From JANNGC01 sp043757045 (GTDB lineage: Bacteria > Verrucomicrobiota > Verrucomicrobiia > Limisphaerales > SIBH01), in contig JAYVQC010000097.1 of assembly GCA_043757045.1 (NCBI GenBank), positions 1 through 64,000 of the forward strand: 64,000 bases of DNA. Direction: 5' to 3'. Shown piece by piece: positions 16,330 to 25,597 of the stretch. Below the pieces are notes generated by a model. It saw only the letters and a program-made list of their open reading frames with translations. It was not told where the DNA came from and made no database searches. Numbering within the stretch: the stretch's first letter is position 1; each line of letters opens with the position of its first letter. A program made the translations under genes and the position numbers.

Positions 16330-17922
16330 ATGGCTGACTTTTTCAAACAACCCGCACGTCCGCCGGTTTCTCGCCGGCGACGCCTGGCACAACTTGTCTG
16401 CGTCCTTTTGCTCCTGACGTTGGCGACCTTGTTCATCGAGCATTGGCGGGGTGAACGGGCTTTGCGGGCGTGGAGAATCGCGATGACAGCCCGGGGAGAA
16501 ATCTTCGATCCGAACCAGCTCTGGCCAGCAACGGTTTCTTCCAGTCGCGAATTCTCTGAGCAACTGGCCTTGGCGGTGGAACGGCTGCCCCGGAGCCTGG
16601 ACAAATTCTCCGGCATCTTGGATGGCTTGAGTCACGATGAGTTGGGTCGTCCCAGCCGTGGGAGCAAGCAAGGCCGGCCGCCCGGCTCGTTTGAGCAAAA
16701 CAACGTCAGCACCTGGCAGGAGTTGGAAAGCGCGAGCCAAGCGGCACGTCCGGCCTTGAAAATCCTCCGTAAGCTGATGCAAGACCCGCCGGCCACCATC
16801 GGTGGGGAGATTGCGAAACGGCTGGACCATGATGTCATTCCCAACTTCATCCCCATCCGTCGCGCCAGCCAGGCCTTGCACGCGGCCACCATCAACGATC
16901 TGCACCGGGGAGACCTCGAGGCGGCGCTGGAAAATCTTGAGGCCATGCAGGGCGGTGTCCGCCTCTACGCCGATGAACCGACGCTCGTGAACTACATGAT
17001 CCGGGTCGCGCTCCTCGGTCTGAGCAGCGACGCCTGTTGGGATGCCCTGCAAGAGAACGGCTGGACCGAGCCGCAACTGGTCCGGCTCCAGAAGGCCTGT
17101 CAGTCCAACGTGCTCTTCTCACAGTTGCCCAACATCATGGCTGGAGAACGAGCGGGCCGACTTCATGCCCTGAACTGGTTTGCCTCGCACCGCTACCAGG
17201 CTTGGATTGATCGTTACGCAGACATTCACAAATCATTCGGATCCAAGCCGGCGGAACTGGACACCGCGAACTGGAAGGGCCGTTGGCGGAAGTGGATTTT
17301 TCACCCCACTTGGAGCTACGCGTGGCGGGCGCAGGAGGAACTGGATCACCTCAAGTATTCACAACAGGACTTGAACAATCTGCGCGAAGCCGTCCAGCGA
17401 GGATCATGGGTTTACCTCCAGGAGAGGGACGCCAAGTTGCGTGCCAACTATCGGCGTCCGCCTGCGGCGTGGCGGTTCTACGGTTCTCTGCCCTTGCACG
17501 ACAGCTTGAGTGAACTCATCCGCCCTCCGCGCGCGGAACAGCCCGAGTCTCCTTACCCGAATTTCTCCAAGGCGGGGTTCGTGACGGCCAAGAATCTGAC
17601 CCGGCACGAGATGGTGAAGACGGTGATTGCGCTCAAGCGCCACCAACTGCGCGAAGGCCAGCTCCCGCGTGACCTCGCGGCTTTGGTTCCCGCTTGTTTG
17701 GACGCCGTGCCGCGTGACTTGGTGGACGGGCAGCCTTTGCGCTACCGGTTGAACCCGGACGGTTCGTTCGTGCTGTATTCCATCGGCGAGAACGCCCGAG
17801 ACGAGGGTGGTAATTCGCACCCCTCAGAGTCGGGTGAGACTCAGCGAAGACCTGATGCATGGTCCGGTCGCGATTGGGTGTGGCCCCAAACTTTTGCCTC
17901 CGTAAAAAAGCCGGGAACATAA
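16330..17922 (+). CDS. Membrane-anchored protein of unknown function with pseudopilin-like C-terminus
   Basis: 530 residues. After a basic start (RRRRLAQ) there is one membrane helix (LVCVLLLLTLATLFIEHW, ~23-40), then a long mostly helical domain. The C-terminal ~90 residues (LRRHQL-type helix, GQLPRDLAALVPACLDAVPRDLVDGQPLRYRLNPDGSFVLYSIGENARDEGG...DWVWP) resemble the C-terminal loop of GspG-type pseudopilins, in which P-x-DP-x-xG-xPL-Y is typical. Proteins with this tail are common in Verrucomicrobiota, but no function is known to me. It is divergent from the sigma-factor operon. Confidence 0.7.
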   Translation: MADFFKQPARPPVSRRRRLAQLVCVLLLLTLATLFIEHWRGERALRAWRIAMTARGEIFDPNQLWPATVSSSREFSEQLALAVERLPRSLDKFSGILDGLSHDELGRPSRGSKQGRPPGSFEQNNVSTWQELESASQAARPALKILRKLMQDPPATIGGEIAKRLDHDVIPNFIPIRRASQALHAATINDLHRGDLEAALENLEAMQGGVRLYADEPTLVNYMIRVALLGLSSDACWDALQENGWTEPQLVRLQKACQSNVLFSQLPNIMAGERAGRLHALNWFASHRYQAWIDRYADIHKSFGSKPAELDTANWKGRWRKWIFHPTWSYAWRAQEELDHLKYSQQDLNNLREAVQRGSWVYLQERDAKLRANYRRPPAAWRFYGSLPLHDSLSELIRPPRAEQPESPYPNFSKAGFVTAKNLTRHEMVKTVIALKRHQLREGQLPRDLAALVPACLDAVPRDLVDGQPLRYRLNPDGSFVLYSIGENARDEGGNSHPSESGETQRRPDAWSGRDWVWPQTFASVKKPGT

Positions 17923-17987
17923 CGCTGGCCAGCGAGCGAACGTGGCTTTCCGCAGTCAATTTTTGCGAAGCAGAATAGCCCGCGCGG

Positions 17988-19145
17988 TTACGAGAGGTAA
18001 CGCATGTCCCCGTCCAGCCACACGCCGCGCACGCGGAACTGCGAATCAAACCACACGAGGTCGGCGCGCTTTCCTTTTTCGAGCGAGCCGAATTCTTTCT
18101 CACGGCCTAGTTGCCGCGCGGGATTCAACGAAGCCATCCGCACCGCATCCACGAGCGAGGCACCGCCGAGTTGCACGGCGCGGCGCACGGCTTCGATCAT
18201 CGTGAGCGTGCTGCCGGCGAGCGCGGAGCCGTCGGTGAGCAGGGCGGCGTCCTGCGTGACGCGCGCGGCCACGCCGCCGACTTGGAATGTTGTGCCCGGC
18301 TTCAGGCCCGCGCCGCCCGTGGCGTCCGTGATCAGACACACGCCGTCGCGGCCCTTGGCGTTGAACAGCATCTTCATCAGCGTGGGCGCGACGTGGACGC
18401 CGTCGGCGATCAGCTCGCAGCAAATCTCCCGGTGCGCGAGCGCGAACTCCACCATGCCCGCGATGCGATACGGCCCGCGCCGTATAGCCGTGCTCATCGC
18501 GTTGAAGGTGTGGGTGGAATGGTTCAGTCCCGCCGCGAGCGCGCGGCGCAGGTGCTCCTCCGTGGCGTTCGTGTGACCGCCGCTGGCGAGGGAGCCGTTC
18601 GCACGCAGCGCCCGGATGAGCGGCAGTGCGCCTTTTTCCTCCGGAGCCAGCGTCATCTCGGTGACGAGCGGGCCGTAGCGTAGAAACTTTTTCCACTCCG
18701 CGGGGTGCGCCTGGCGGATTTGATTTGGATTTTGCGCGCCCGGTTTTTCCTTCGAGATGAACGGGCCTTCGATGTGGACACCCGCGAGGCGTGCGCCGCC
18801 GAGCGACCGGTTGTGAAATGGTTTCGCTGCTTCGAGCACGCGCAGGATTTCCTTCTCCGTCGCAGTCACGGTGGTGAGCGCGAGCGAAGTGGTGCCGCCG
18901 CGCAGATGAAATTCCGTGATGGCGCGAAAGGCGTCTGCGCTCGCCTCCATCGTGTCACGTCCGACCGCGCCGTGGATGTGCAAATCAATGAAGCCGGGCG
19001 CGAGGTAGCCGCCGCGCAGGTCAAGCGAGCCGGGTCGGAGACCGGCGCTCCGCGAGACGCTGGCGATGTGGCCGGCGCGCACGGTGAGCGTGCCGCGCTG
19101 AATGGCCTCGGGGAGGATGAGTTGGGCGTTGGTGAATGTGGTCAC
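17988..19145 (-). CDS. nagA: N-acetylglucosamine-6-phosphate deacetylase
   Basis: 385 residues from GTG 19145; a TTG at 19154 is possible. The amidohydrolase metal motif HxH is H56/H58 in PGFIDLHIHGA. GVHIEGPFIS carries the catalytic-site glutamate, GGHTNA and NHSTHTFNAM the metal histidines, ELIADGVHVAP and LITDATGGAG (catalytic Asp) the rest. All key motifs are present. The enzyme converts GlcNAc-6-P to glucosamine-6-P in amino sugar and peptidoglycan recycling. No nagB or transporter is adjacent. The neighbouring cytochrome gene is separated by a hairpin repeat. Confidence 0.93.
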   Translation of the reverse strand: MTTFTNAQLILPEAIQRGTLTVRAGHIASVSRSAGLRPGSLDLRGGYLAPGFIDLHIHGAVGRDTMEASADAFRAITEFHLRGGTTSLALTTVTATEKEILRVLEAAKPFHNRSLGGARLAGVHIEGPFISKEKPGAQNPNQIRQAHPAEWKKFLRYGPLVTEMTLAPEEKGALPLIRALRANGSLASGGHTNATEEHLRRALAAGLNHSTHTFNAMSTAIRRGPYRIAGMVEFALAHREICCELIADGVHVAPTLMKMLFNAKGRDGVCLITDATGGAGLKPGTTFQVGGVAARVTQDAALLTDGSALAGSTLTMIEAVRRAVQLGGASLVDAVRMASLNPARQLGREKEFGSLEKGKRADLVWFDSQFRVRGVWLDGDMRYLS

Positions 19146-19153
19146 GCGGATCA

Positions 19154-19254
19154 AGTAATCAGTAAGTCAGTTATCAGTGAATCAGTATTTGCACTTCGAC
19201 GCTGAATCGCCCGCACCGCGTCACTGATAACTGATAACTGATTACTGACCTACT
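19154..19254. repeat. Inverted heptamer-word repeat (CTGATAA type)
   Basis: AGTAATCAGTAAGTCAGTTATCAGTG (from 19154) is matched by the inverted CACTGATAACTGATAACTGATTACTGAC at 19222-19249. The period is seven bases. The same words occur in frame in the flavoprotein gene at 56481-56561. It lies between nagA and the cytochrome gene. Confidence 0.85.
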
Positions 19255-19256
19255 GG

Positions 19257-20366
19257 TCACTGCTTCTTCAACGACGCGAGGTATTCCACCAAGTCCACCA
19301 GTTCCTGCTGCGTCATCGTCATCTGCAAACCCGCTGGCATCATCGAGGATTTCATCTGCCGCAGCGCGGCGATGGCGCTGCGCTGGTGGCGCGTGATGAT
19401 GCCATTGGCGTCCTTGATCGCGACTTCGTCCGCCGTCTCGCTGGCCTTGATGCCGAAGGCTTCGTCACCGGACTTGAGTTCCACCTGCCACGCCTCGAAG
19501 CCAAACGAGATGCCCGCGCTCGGATCGAGGATGGCTTCGTAGAGCGCCTCCTTCGGCAGTTTCGTGCCGATCTCGGAGAGCGCGGGGCCGAGGTCGCGAC
19601 CTTCGCCACGCACCTGATGGCATTTGGCGCAGCCCGTGGTGTCGCGCCGGAAAACTTCCGCGCCCTTGGCGATGTCGCCTGGGAGTTTGATCAAATCGGA
19701 GACGGGCGGAAGCGGCTGGGAATTTTGTCCGGCGGGCAGCGGAAGAATTTTCGCGGCTTCCGATTGAACGGCCGGCCAGCGCGCCGCGTTGAGTTCTGAT
19801 GCCGCGATGAATTTCAAATTCTCCGGCAGTTTCTCCTCGCGGGCCAGGGCGAGCAGGGACTTCGCGCCGTCCTGCGTTTGCGCGAGCGCACGCGTGGCGG
19901 CGCGGCGCGTGGCGGTGTCCCGCGTGTCGTCGGTGACGAGCGGGACGAGCCACGGCACGGCCTGTTTTTCCTGCGCGTGGCCGAGGGCTTCGGCGAGGCG
20001 GGCGGCGTTGGTGGATTGCAGCGCGCTCTGCACGGAGGCGGCATCGCCGCTCGCGAGCACGAGGCGGATGGCCTCCACGCCGCTTTCATCCGCAGGCTGG
20101 CGCGCGGCGAAGTCGAGTAGGCCGGCGTTCTGGTTGGTGAGCGCGAAGTGGCGGACCAGCTTGACGAAGTTCGGCGTGCCGCGCGTTTTCTCCAGCACGC
20201 GCTGGATGGCGGCCTGCACAGCGGGCTTTTCCGCGACGGCAGCTTTGTCCAACCGCGTGAGCGCCTCGATGGCGGTGTTGATCTTCTGCTGTTCCTCGGT
20301 GTCGGCAGCCGGGGCGGGGCCACAGAGCAACGCCGCGCCGGCCAGGAAAAGAATGTGAAAGTTCAC
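19257..20366 (-). CDS. PVC-type c-type cytochrome with helical repeats
   Basis: 369 residues from GTG 20366 (VNFHILFLAGAALLCGPAPAADTEEQ), which gives a clean signal peptide; longer starts overlap the divergent kinase gene. The N-terminal two thirds are helical repeats (ARLAEALGHAQEKQAVPWLVPLVTDD). The heme site is CAKCH within DTTGCAKCHQVRGEGRDLGPALSEIG, followed by LYEAILDPSAGISFGFEAWQV, which matches the putative heme-binding domain family described in Planctomycetes and Verrucomicrobia. A distal methionine is probably among SSMMPAGLQMTM. It likely acts in periplasmic electron transfer; partners are not in the window. Confidence 0.88.
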   Translation of the reverse strand: MNFHILFLAGAALLCGPAPAADTEEQQKINTAIEALTRLDKAAVAEKPAVQAAIQRVLEKTRGTPNFVKLVRHFALTNQNAGLLDFAARQPADESGVEAIRLVLASGDAASVQSALQSTNAARLAEALGHAQEKQAVPWLVPLVTDDTRDTATRRAATRALAQTQDGAKSLLALAREEKLPENLKFIAASELNAARWPAVQSEAAKILPLPAGQNSQPLPPVSDLIKLPGDIAKGAEVFRRDTTGCAKCHQVRGEGRDLGPALSEIGTKLPKEALYEAILDPSAGISFGFEAWQVELKSGDEAFGIKASETADEVAIKDANGIITRHQRSAIAALRQMKSSMMPAGLQMTMTQQELVDLVEYLASLKKQ

Positions 20367-20491
20367 GGCGCACTTTTTCCAATGCGCGCCCGCAAGACAA
20401 GGCGGGAGAACAAGGGGCGGTGGCCCGCCTCTTGGCAACTTGGCATCTCCGCGCTTTACCGAAAGCGAGCTTCCCTTGCACACTCGCTCCA

Positions 20492-21592
20492 ATGCTCCCG
20501 CTGGAGTCGTGCAAACTGTTCAGTGCGCTCGCGCCCGATGACCTCGCGGCGCTGCTGCGCGTCACGCGCGAGCAGACCTTCGCGGGCGGCACGGAAATTT
20601 TCAAAGAAGGCGACGCGGGCGACGCGCTCTACGCGGTGAAGAACGGCAGCGTGCTCATCACCGCCGTGATGGGCAATGGCGAGCGCCAGACGCTCTCACG
20701 CGTGCCGCCCGGCGAAGTGTTCGGCGAACTCGCCATCATTGATAATCAACCGCGCTCCGCCACGGCACTGGCTGAAATCGAGACGACGCTGTACGTCGTG
20801 CCGCGCGACGCGATGATCCAGTTGCTCACCAATTCGCCGCAATTTTCCTTCAGCATGATGCGCGAGATCACGAACCGCCTGCGCGAGTTCAACCGGCAAT
20901 ACATCCGCCAGGTCTTGCAGGCGGAGCGCATGGCGCTCGTGGGCCGCTTCGCCAGCTCCATCGTCCACGATTTGAAGAATCCGCTGACCATCATCGGCAT
21001 CGCGGCCGACATGGCGTGCGGACCGGAGGTGCCGTTGAGCGCGCGGCAGATCGCCCAGAAGCGCATCCAGAAACAGGTCGAGCGCATCAGCAACATGGTG
21101 TCGGACATTCTGGAATTCACGCGCGGCGGCGGCGCGGTCGCGCCCACGACCACGGTGCTCGAGTACGCGGAATTCGCCCGGCCCATCATCGAGGAAATCA
21201 GCCGTGAGATCTTGCCGAAGGGCGTGGCCGTGGAGCTGATGACCTCCGTGCCGCTGGCGAAGGTGCCGGTCAATCCGCGCCGCCTGAGCCGCGTCTTCTA
21301 CAATCTGATGTTCAACGCGGTGGATGAAATGCCCGAGGGCGGCAAAATCAAAATGCACTTCCGCGTCGAGGGCGCGGAACTCATCACCGAGATCGAGGAC
21401 ACGGGCGGCGGCATCGCGCCGGAGATGTTGAACAAATTGTTCGAGGCGTTCGAGACCTTCGGCAAGGCGCGCGGCACGGGTCTTGGATTGAGCATCGCGA
21501 AGCGCATCGTCGAGGAGCATCGCGGTCGCATCTACGCGCGCAACGTGCCGGGCGGCGGGGCGCTGTTTGGTTTCACGTTGCCGCTGGCGTGA
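20492..21592 (+). CDS. Cyclic-nucleotide-binding sensor histidine kinase
   Basis: 366 residues from ATG 20492. Residues ~5-125 form a cNMP-binding domain (FKEGDAGDALYAVKNGSVLI, RVPPGEVFGELAIIDNQPRSATALAE; the PGEVFGELA...PRSA phosphate cassette is intact). A helical linker leads to the phosphoacceptor H159 in FASSIVHDLKNPLTIIG. The ATPase has N (YNLMFNAVDEMP), DTGGGIA (G1) and GTGLGLSIAKRIVEEH (G2). There is no membrane helix, so it senses a soluble ligand. No response regulator lies next to it. Confidence 0.9.
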   Translation: MLPLESCKLFSALAPDDLAALLRVTREQTFAGGTEIFKEGDAGDALYAVKNGSVLITAVMGNGERQTLSRVPPGEVFGELAIIDNQPRSATALAEIETTLYVVPRDAMIQLLTNSPQFSFSMMREITNRLREFNRQYIRQVLQAERMALVGRFASSIVHDLKNPLTIIGIAADMACGPEVPLSARQIAQKRIQKQVERISNMVSDILEFTRGGGAVAPTTTVLEYAEFARPIIEEISREILPKGVAVELMTSVPLAKVPVNPRRLSRVFYNLMFNAVDEMPEGGKIKMHFRVEGAELITEIEDTGGGIAPEMLNKLFEAFETFGKARGTGLGLSIAKRIVEEHRGRIYARNVPGGGALFGFTLPLA

Positions 21593-21625
21593 GGTGAAGC
21601 CGATGCAACCGCAGTCTTTTCTTTA

Positions 21626-21699
21626 TTCCCCTGACCACCATTCCCCTGACTTGGCGGGGCGGGGAAAAGCGGAAGTCAGGGGAATGTTGGTCAGGGGAA
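21626..21699. repeat. Inverted repeat (TTCCCCTGAC type) upstream of mutL
   Basis: 25-base arms 21626-21650 and 21675-21699 are inverted copies with one mismatch. Each arm is itself a tandem of TTCCCCTGAC words. A separate heptamer tract, CTTTCTG-CTTTCTG-CTTTCCG-CTTTCCA, follows at 21755-21782 just before the mutL start. Confidence 0.85.
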
Positions 21700-21790
21700 T
21701 GGGAACTGATGAGGGAGGATTTTCACAAGCCGTGGGCTGCGCACTCGATCCGGCTTTCTGCTTTCTGCTTTCCGCTTTCCACTTTTCAGC

Positions 21791-23749
21791 ATGAACCGCA
21801 TCCGCCTGCTCCCCGAACACGTCGCGAACCAGATCGCCGCCGGCGAAGTCGTCGAGCGTCCGGCCAGCGTCGTGAAGGAACTCGTCGAGAACTCGCTCGA
21901 CGCCGAGGCCCGCCGGCTCACCGTGGAAATCCAGTCCGGCGGCCGTTCGCTCATCCGCATCACCGACGACGGCTTCGGCATGAGCCGCGACGACGCATTG
22001 CTCTGCCTCGAACGTCACGCCACGAGCAAGATTCAGCGCGCGGAAGATTTGCACGGCATCAGCACGATGGGTTTTCGCGGCGAGGCGCTGCCGAGCATCG
22101 CGAGCGTCAGCCGCTTCAGCCTGACGACGCGCGAGCGCGAGAGTGATTCACCGGAAGGCACGCAGGTCATCATCAACGGCGGAAAAATCGTGGAGGTGAA
22201 AGCCGCGGGTGCGGCCAGCGGCACGAGCATCGAAGTGCGTTCGCTGTTCTTCAACCTGCCCGCGCGAAGAAAGTTTTTGCGCGCGGAAGAAACCGAGGCC
22301 GCGCACATCCAGCACTACCTCACGCTCGCCGCGCTGGCGCATCCCGAGGTGGCGTTCACGTTCGTGAAGGACGGGCGCACGCTCTGGCAGTTGTCCGCAA
22401 TTAAGAATGACGCCGCGCCCATCACTGCGCTGCGCGAACGGATGCGGCAGTTGTCCGGCACGTTGCCGCAACTCATCGAGTTGGAATCGAGCGAGAACCT
22501 GAACGAGCGCTTCACTGACGACGCGACCAACCAACTCGAAACCCAAACCCCGAAACTCTCCGTCCGCGTGTGGGGTTTGATCGGCGCACCCGGTGTGGCG
22601 CGCTCGACGCGCGAGGAGCAGCATCTCTTTGTGAACCGCCGTCCCGTGGAGAATCGCGGGCTGAACCACGCGCTGCTCGAAGGCTATCACACCGCGCTGA
22701 TGAAAGGCCGCTTCCCCGTCTGCTGCCTGTTCCTGGAAATTGATCCGGCGGCGGTGGACGTGAACATTCATCCCGCCAAGCGCGAGGTGAAGTTCCGCGA
22801 CGAGCGCGCCGTGCGCGGCTTCGTCACGCGCGCCATCCGCGACGCGCTGCTCGCCTTCCACAGCCCGCAGGCCGAGAGCGCCGTCACGCCCCACGCGCCA
22901 CGCCCCACGCCGCTGATTGAATGGCTGCCCCCGCGCTCCATCGTTCCCGATCCCGCGCGCGAACCGGCGTTGCCCGGCTTTCCTGCGCCCACCACCGAAC
23001 CAATTAAAACGCAACCCGCGCCGCTGCCGCCCTCCTTTCGCCGCGACACCGCTGTAGAAACCAGCGCCCTAATCCAGTCGCCCGTTCAACCACCACGCGC
23101 CCTGTTCCCCAATCCCCAATCCCCAATCCTCAATCCTCAATCCTCAATTTCCCCCACGCCGCTCCTCTCCGTCCCGCTCCGCCTCGTCGGCGTGATTGGC
23201 CGGCTCTACGTCGTGCTGGAATCGGATCGCGGTCTCGTGCTGCTCGACCAGCACGCGGCACACGAACGGATTTTGTTCGAGCAAATGCTCACGCGCTTGG
23301 AGCGCAACGAAGTCACCGCGCAACGCTTGCTGTTGCCGGAGACCATTGAACTCGCGCCGCGCGACGCCGCCTTCGTGCGCGGCGTGCTGCCGGTGCTGGC
23401 GCGCCTCGGCGTGGGCCTGAGCGAATTCGGCGAGCGCACCTTCCTGCTCGATGCGTTGCCGCCGATGGTTAAGGCGCCCGACGCACGCGGCTTCGTCACC
23501 ACGCTGATTGATGAATTGAAAGCCGCCGGCGAGGGCGTGAACGCGCTGCGCCTCGGCGAAGACGTGATTGCCAAAACCGTCTGCCGCCACGCGGTGAAGG
23601 CGAACGATCCGCTGACCGGTCCCGAACTGGAAAACCTTGTGCGCGACCTGCGCCACTGCGCCATGCCCTACACCTGCCCGCACGGACGCCCCACGCTCAT
23701 CGAGATGAACTTCCGCGAGCTGGAGAAAAAATTCGGGCGCACGCAGTAA
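21791..23749 (+). CDS. mutL: DNA mismatch repair protein MutL
   Basis: 652 residues. The GHKL ATPase motifs are ELVENSLDAEA, DDGFGM, HATSKI and TMGFRGEALPSIASV. The transducer domain has EQHLFVNRRPVENRGLNHALLEGYHTALMKGRFP and VDVNIHPAKREVKFRDE. A proline-rich linker (~365-460) contains heptamer-encoded NPQSPILNPQSSIS. The C-terminal domain has DQHAAHERILFEQM, the metal-binding endonuclease motif of latent-nicking MutL, plus AVKANDPL and CPHGRP. It is thus an endonuclease-type MutL rather than the E. coli kind. No mutS is in the window. Confidence 0.95.
   Translation: MNRIRLLPEHVANQIAAGEVVERPASVVKELVENSLDAEARRLTVEIQSGGRSLIRITDDGFGMSRDDALLCLERHATSKIQRAEDLHGISTMGFRGEALPSIASVSRFSLTTRERESDSPEGTQVIINGGKIVEVKAAGAASGTSIEVRSLFFNLPARRKFLRAEETEAAHIQHYLTLAALAHPEVAFTFVKDGRTLWQLSAIKNDAAPITALRERMRQLSGTLPQLIELESSENLNERFTDDATNQLETQTPKLSVRVWGLIGAPGVARSTREEQHLFVNRRPVENRGLNHALLEGYHTALMKGRFPVCCLFLEIDPAAVDVNIHPAKREVKFRDERAVRGFVTRAIRDALLAFHSPQAESAVTPHAPRPTPLIEWLPPRSIVPDPAREPALPGFPAPTTEPIKTQPAPLPPSFRRDTAVETSALIQSPVQPPRALFPNPQSPILNPQSSISPTPLLSVPLRLVGVIGRLYVVLESDRGLVLLDQHAAHERILFEQMLTRLERNEVTAQRLLLPETIELAPRDAAFVRGVLPVLARLGVGLSEFGERTFLLDALPPMVKAPDARGFVTTLIDELKAAGEGVNALRLGEDVIAKTVCRHAVKANDPLTGPELENLVRDLRHCAMPYTCPHGRPTLIEMNFRELEKKFGRTQ
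23108..23150. repeat. Heptamer array in the mutL linker
   Basis: CCCAATC-CCCAATC-CCCAATC-CTCAATC-CTCAATC-CTCAATT, period seven. Three heptamers equal seven codons, so the peptide also repeats with period seven (NPQSPIL, NPQSSIS). Confidence 0.85.
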
Positions 23750-23767
23750 AACCTGGCGGCGGGTTGG

Positions 23768-24154
23768 TCACACGGGCTTTTTCCAAATCGGGACCACGCG
23801 CTTCATTTCGTCAATGAGCCACTGGCACGCTGCGAACGCCTCGCCGCGATGCGGGGCGATGACTTCCACCCAGAGCGACGGTTCCTTCACCCGCACCACG
23901 CCAAGGCGATGCACGAGCCGCACGGACTCGATGGGCCAGCGTTTTTCCATTTCATCGAAGAGCAGTTGGAACTGCCGCTCGGCCATCGGGACGAAGGCTT
24001 CGTAATCAATCGCCGTGATGGCCGCGCCTTCTTCCTGACCGCGCACGACACCGGAGAAGCTGACGACCGCGCCCATTCCGTGGGACATGACGCGCTGCGC
24101 GACGAGCGCGGCCTCGTCAATGGGCGCGGGCGAGATGGTGAGCGAACGTTTCAT
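23768..24154 (-). CDS. moaE: Molybdopterin synthase catalytic subunit
   Basis: 128 residues. GAVVSFSGVVRGQ, ITAIDYEAFVPMAERQFQLLFDEME, VRLVHRLGVVRVKEPSLWVEVIAPHRGEAFAACQWLIDEMKRVVPIWKKP are standard MoaE blocks, including the catalytic lysine regions (VKEPS and IWKKP). It transfers sulfur from MoaD thiocarboxylate to precursor Z to make molybdopterin. moaD lies directly upstream with no gap between its stop and this start (within a base), so the two subunits are co-made. It is convergent with mutL. Confidence 0.95.
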   Translation of the reverse strand: MKRSLTISPAPIDEAALVAQRVMSHGMGAVVSFSGVVRGQEEGAAITAIDYEAFVPMAERQFQLLFDEMEKRWPIESVRLVHRLGVVRVKEPSLWVEVIAPHRGEAFAACQWLIDEMKRVVPIWKKPV

Positions 24155-24400
24155 TCACCCTCCCTGCACCGGCGGGAACAGCGACACCTCATCGCCCGCC
24201 TGCAGCGCGTAAGTCTTCGGCTGGTAATCCACGCCCACGGCGAGGAGCGTGGAGTTTTGCATGGCGGCCAGCTTCGGGAAGCGCGTGCCGAGTTTCTGCT
24301 GCAACTCTTCGATGGTGCCGCCGGGCGCGATCTCTTCCACCACCTGCGTGCAGCCGGTGAGTTCCTTGAAGTAGGAGTAGAAGTGAACGGTGACGGTCAT
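24155..24400 (-). CDS. moaD: Molybdopterin synthase sulfur carrier subunit
   Basis: 81 residues with a ubiquitin-like fold: VTVHFYSYFKELTGC, TIEELQQKLGTRFPKL, LLAVGVDYQPKTYALQAGDEVSLFPPVQGG. The C-terminal GG is the site that is adenylated and thiocarboxylated. It forms the synthase complex with MoaE, encoded immediately downstream. Other moa genes are absent from the window. Confidence 0.94.
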   Translation of the reverse strand: MTVTVHFYSYFKELTGCTQVVEEIAPGGTIEELQQKLGTRFPKLAAMQNSTLLAVGVDYQPKTYALQAGDEVSLFPPVQGG

Positions 24401-24409
24401 GGCGGGAAA

Positions 24410-24697
24410 CTAATCGTAAGCGAGCCGGTCGAAAATATGGTTCAGGATGTTGATCGAGTCCTCGCGGTCCAGATGTCCGGCCAGCCTCGCGGACTCGGGC
24501 AAGCCCGGCACCGAGTGGATGAGCATGTAAAGCGCGAGATGGTTCTTCTCATTGAAGCGAACGCGAACGGTGTCCTTGGGCACCAGCGCGGCGGACGAGA
24601 AACGGGTCTCCGGCGTGAGCGGAACCAGCCAACGATGCGTGAGTTCCAACAGCCGTGGGGAGGAAACGTCGGATGCTTGAAAAACTCGCAGGTGCAT
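24410..24697 (-). CDS. Small protein of unknown function next to moaD
   Basis: 95 residues, MHLRVFQASDVSSPRLLELTHRWLVPLTPETRFSSAALVPKDTVRVRFNEKNHLALYML... No signal peptide or family motif is recognised. It lies 9 bases upstream of moaD on the same strand, so it may share its transcript, but nothing ties it to molybdenum cofactor synthesis. Confidence 0.6.
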   Translation of the reverse strand: MHLRVFQASDVSSPRLLELTHRWLVPLTPETRFSSAALVPKDTVRVRFNEKNHLALYMLIHSVPGLPESARLAGHLDREDSINILNHIFDRLAYD

Positions 24698-24729
24698 GCG
24701 TGCTCAAGGACGGGCGGAAAGTCTCGTGA

Positions 24730-24942
24730 TCAGAAGGCGCGTTGGAAGTCGCGATAAATTTCCTCGAGCACCCGCGTGCGGGCCGGGCTTTGCGTTCTGT
24801 TGATCAAGGCCAGCAGCCGCGCGCGGCGCCGACGGACGGCAGGAGAATTGAGCGCGGGCCGCGGGCTGGAGAGCGCCGACTTGGCCGCGCGTTTGAACGC
24901 CGTTTTCCGGCGTGAAACCGACGAGGTTTGGCCTGTCATCAT
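24730..24942 (-). CDS. Possible small basic protein
   Basis: 70 residues from ATG 24942: MMTGQTSSVSRRKTAFKRAA...RRRRARLLALINRTQSPARTRVLEEIYRDFQRAF. It is highly basic with a helical C-terminus. Two other frames are open here and no clear ribosome binding site is seen, so coding status is uncertain. It lies between hpt and the moaD-side gene. Confidence 0.35.
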   Translation of the reverse strand: MMTGQTSSVSRRKTAFKRAAKSALSSPRPALNSPAVRRRRARLLALINRTQSPARTRVLEEIYRDFQRAF

Positions 24943-24988
24943 GCGCGCAACGTAACATCGCGCCCTGGGACTTCGAGGAAAAATCCTG

Positions 24989-25591
24989 TCAGGCCGGCGG
25001 CGCATACGCCTCCGGCCGGAGCACGCCCACGAACGGCAGGTTGCGATAGCGCTCGGCAAAATCCAGCCCGTAGCCGATCACGAAGTAATCCGGAATGGAA
25101 AAGCCCACGTAGTCCGCGCGCACCTTCTCCGTGCGGCGCGCTTTCTTCTCCAGGAACACGCACACTTTCATGCGGCGCGGCTTATGCCCTTTCAGAATCG
25201 CCAGCACGCGCTTGAGCGTGCGGCCCGTGTCGAGGATGTCATCCACCACCAGCACGTCGCGGCCCTTTACGTCGAGGCGGAGTTGCTTGGTGAAGACGAG
25301 TTCGCCCGCCTGCGTGCCCGCGCCATAGCTCGACACGCCGATGAAATCCAACCGCAACGGCAGCGACAGATGCCGCACTAAATCAGCGAGGAACATCACC
25401 GTGCCGTTCAGCAACGAAACGATGACGAGATCACGCCCCGCGTAATCGCGCTGCAACTGCCGGGTGAGTTGCTGGACGCGCTTGGCAATCTGCTCCTCGG
25501 TGATGAGCACGCTCTCGATCTCGGGAAACGCGGCGTGAATCTTACTCTTGGTTTTCTTTTTCGCCGGACGGCGGACGAGAGAGGTCTTCAT
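24989..25591 (-). CDS. hpt: Hypoxanthine phosphoribosyltransferase
   Basis: 200 residues. VLITEEQIAKRVQQL, VIVSLLNGTVMFLADLVRHL, DFIGVSSYG and the PRPP-binding motif VVDDILDTGRT (115-125) are diagnostic. VCVFLEKKARR and ADYVGFSIPDYFVIGYGLDFAERYRNLPFVGVL complete the fold (the VGF-IPD strand binds the purine). It salvages hypoxanthine or guanine to IMP or GMP. The N-terminus has a lysine-rich extension (RRPAKKKTKSK). It is just downstream of the dUTPase-like gene, forming a nucleotide-metabolism pair. Confidence 0.94.
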   Translation of the reverse strand: MKTSLVRRPAKKKTKSKIHAAFPEIESVLITEEQIAKRVQQLTRQLQRDYAGRDLVIVSLLNGTVMFLADLVRHLSLPLRLDFIGVSSYGAGTQAGELVFTKQLRLDVKGRDVLVVDDILDTGRTLKRVLAILKGHKPRRMKVCVFLEKKARRTEKVRADYVGFSIPDYFVIGYGLDFAERYRNLPFVGVLRPEAYAPPA

Positions 25592-25597
25592 GAAAAA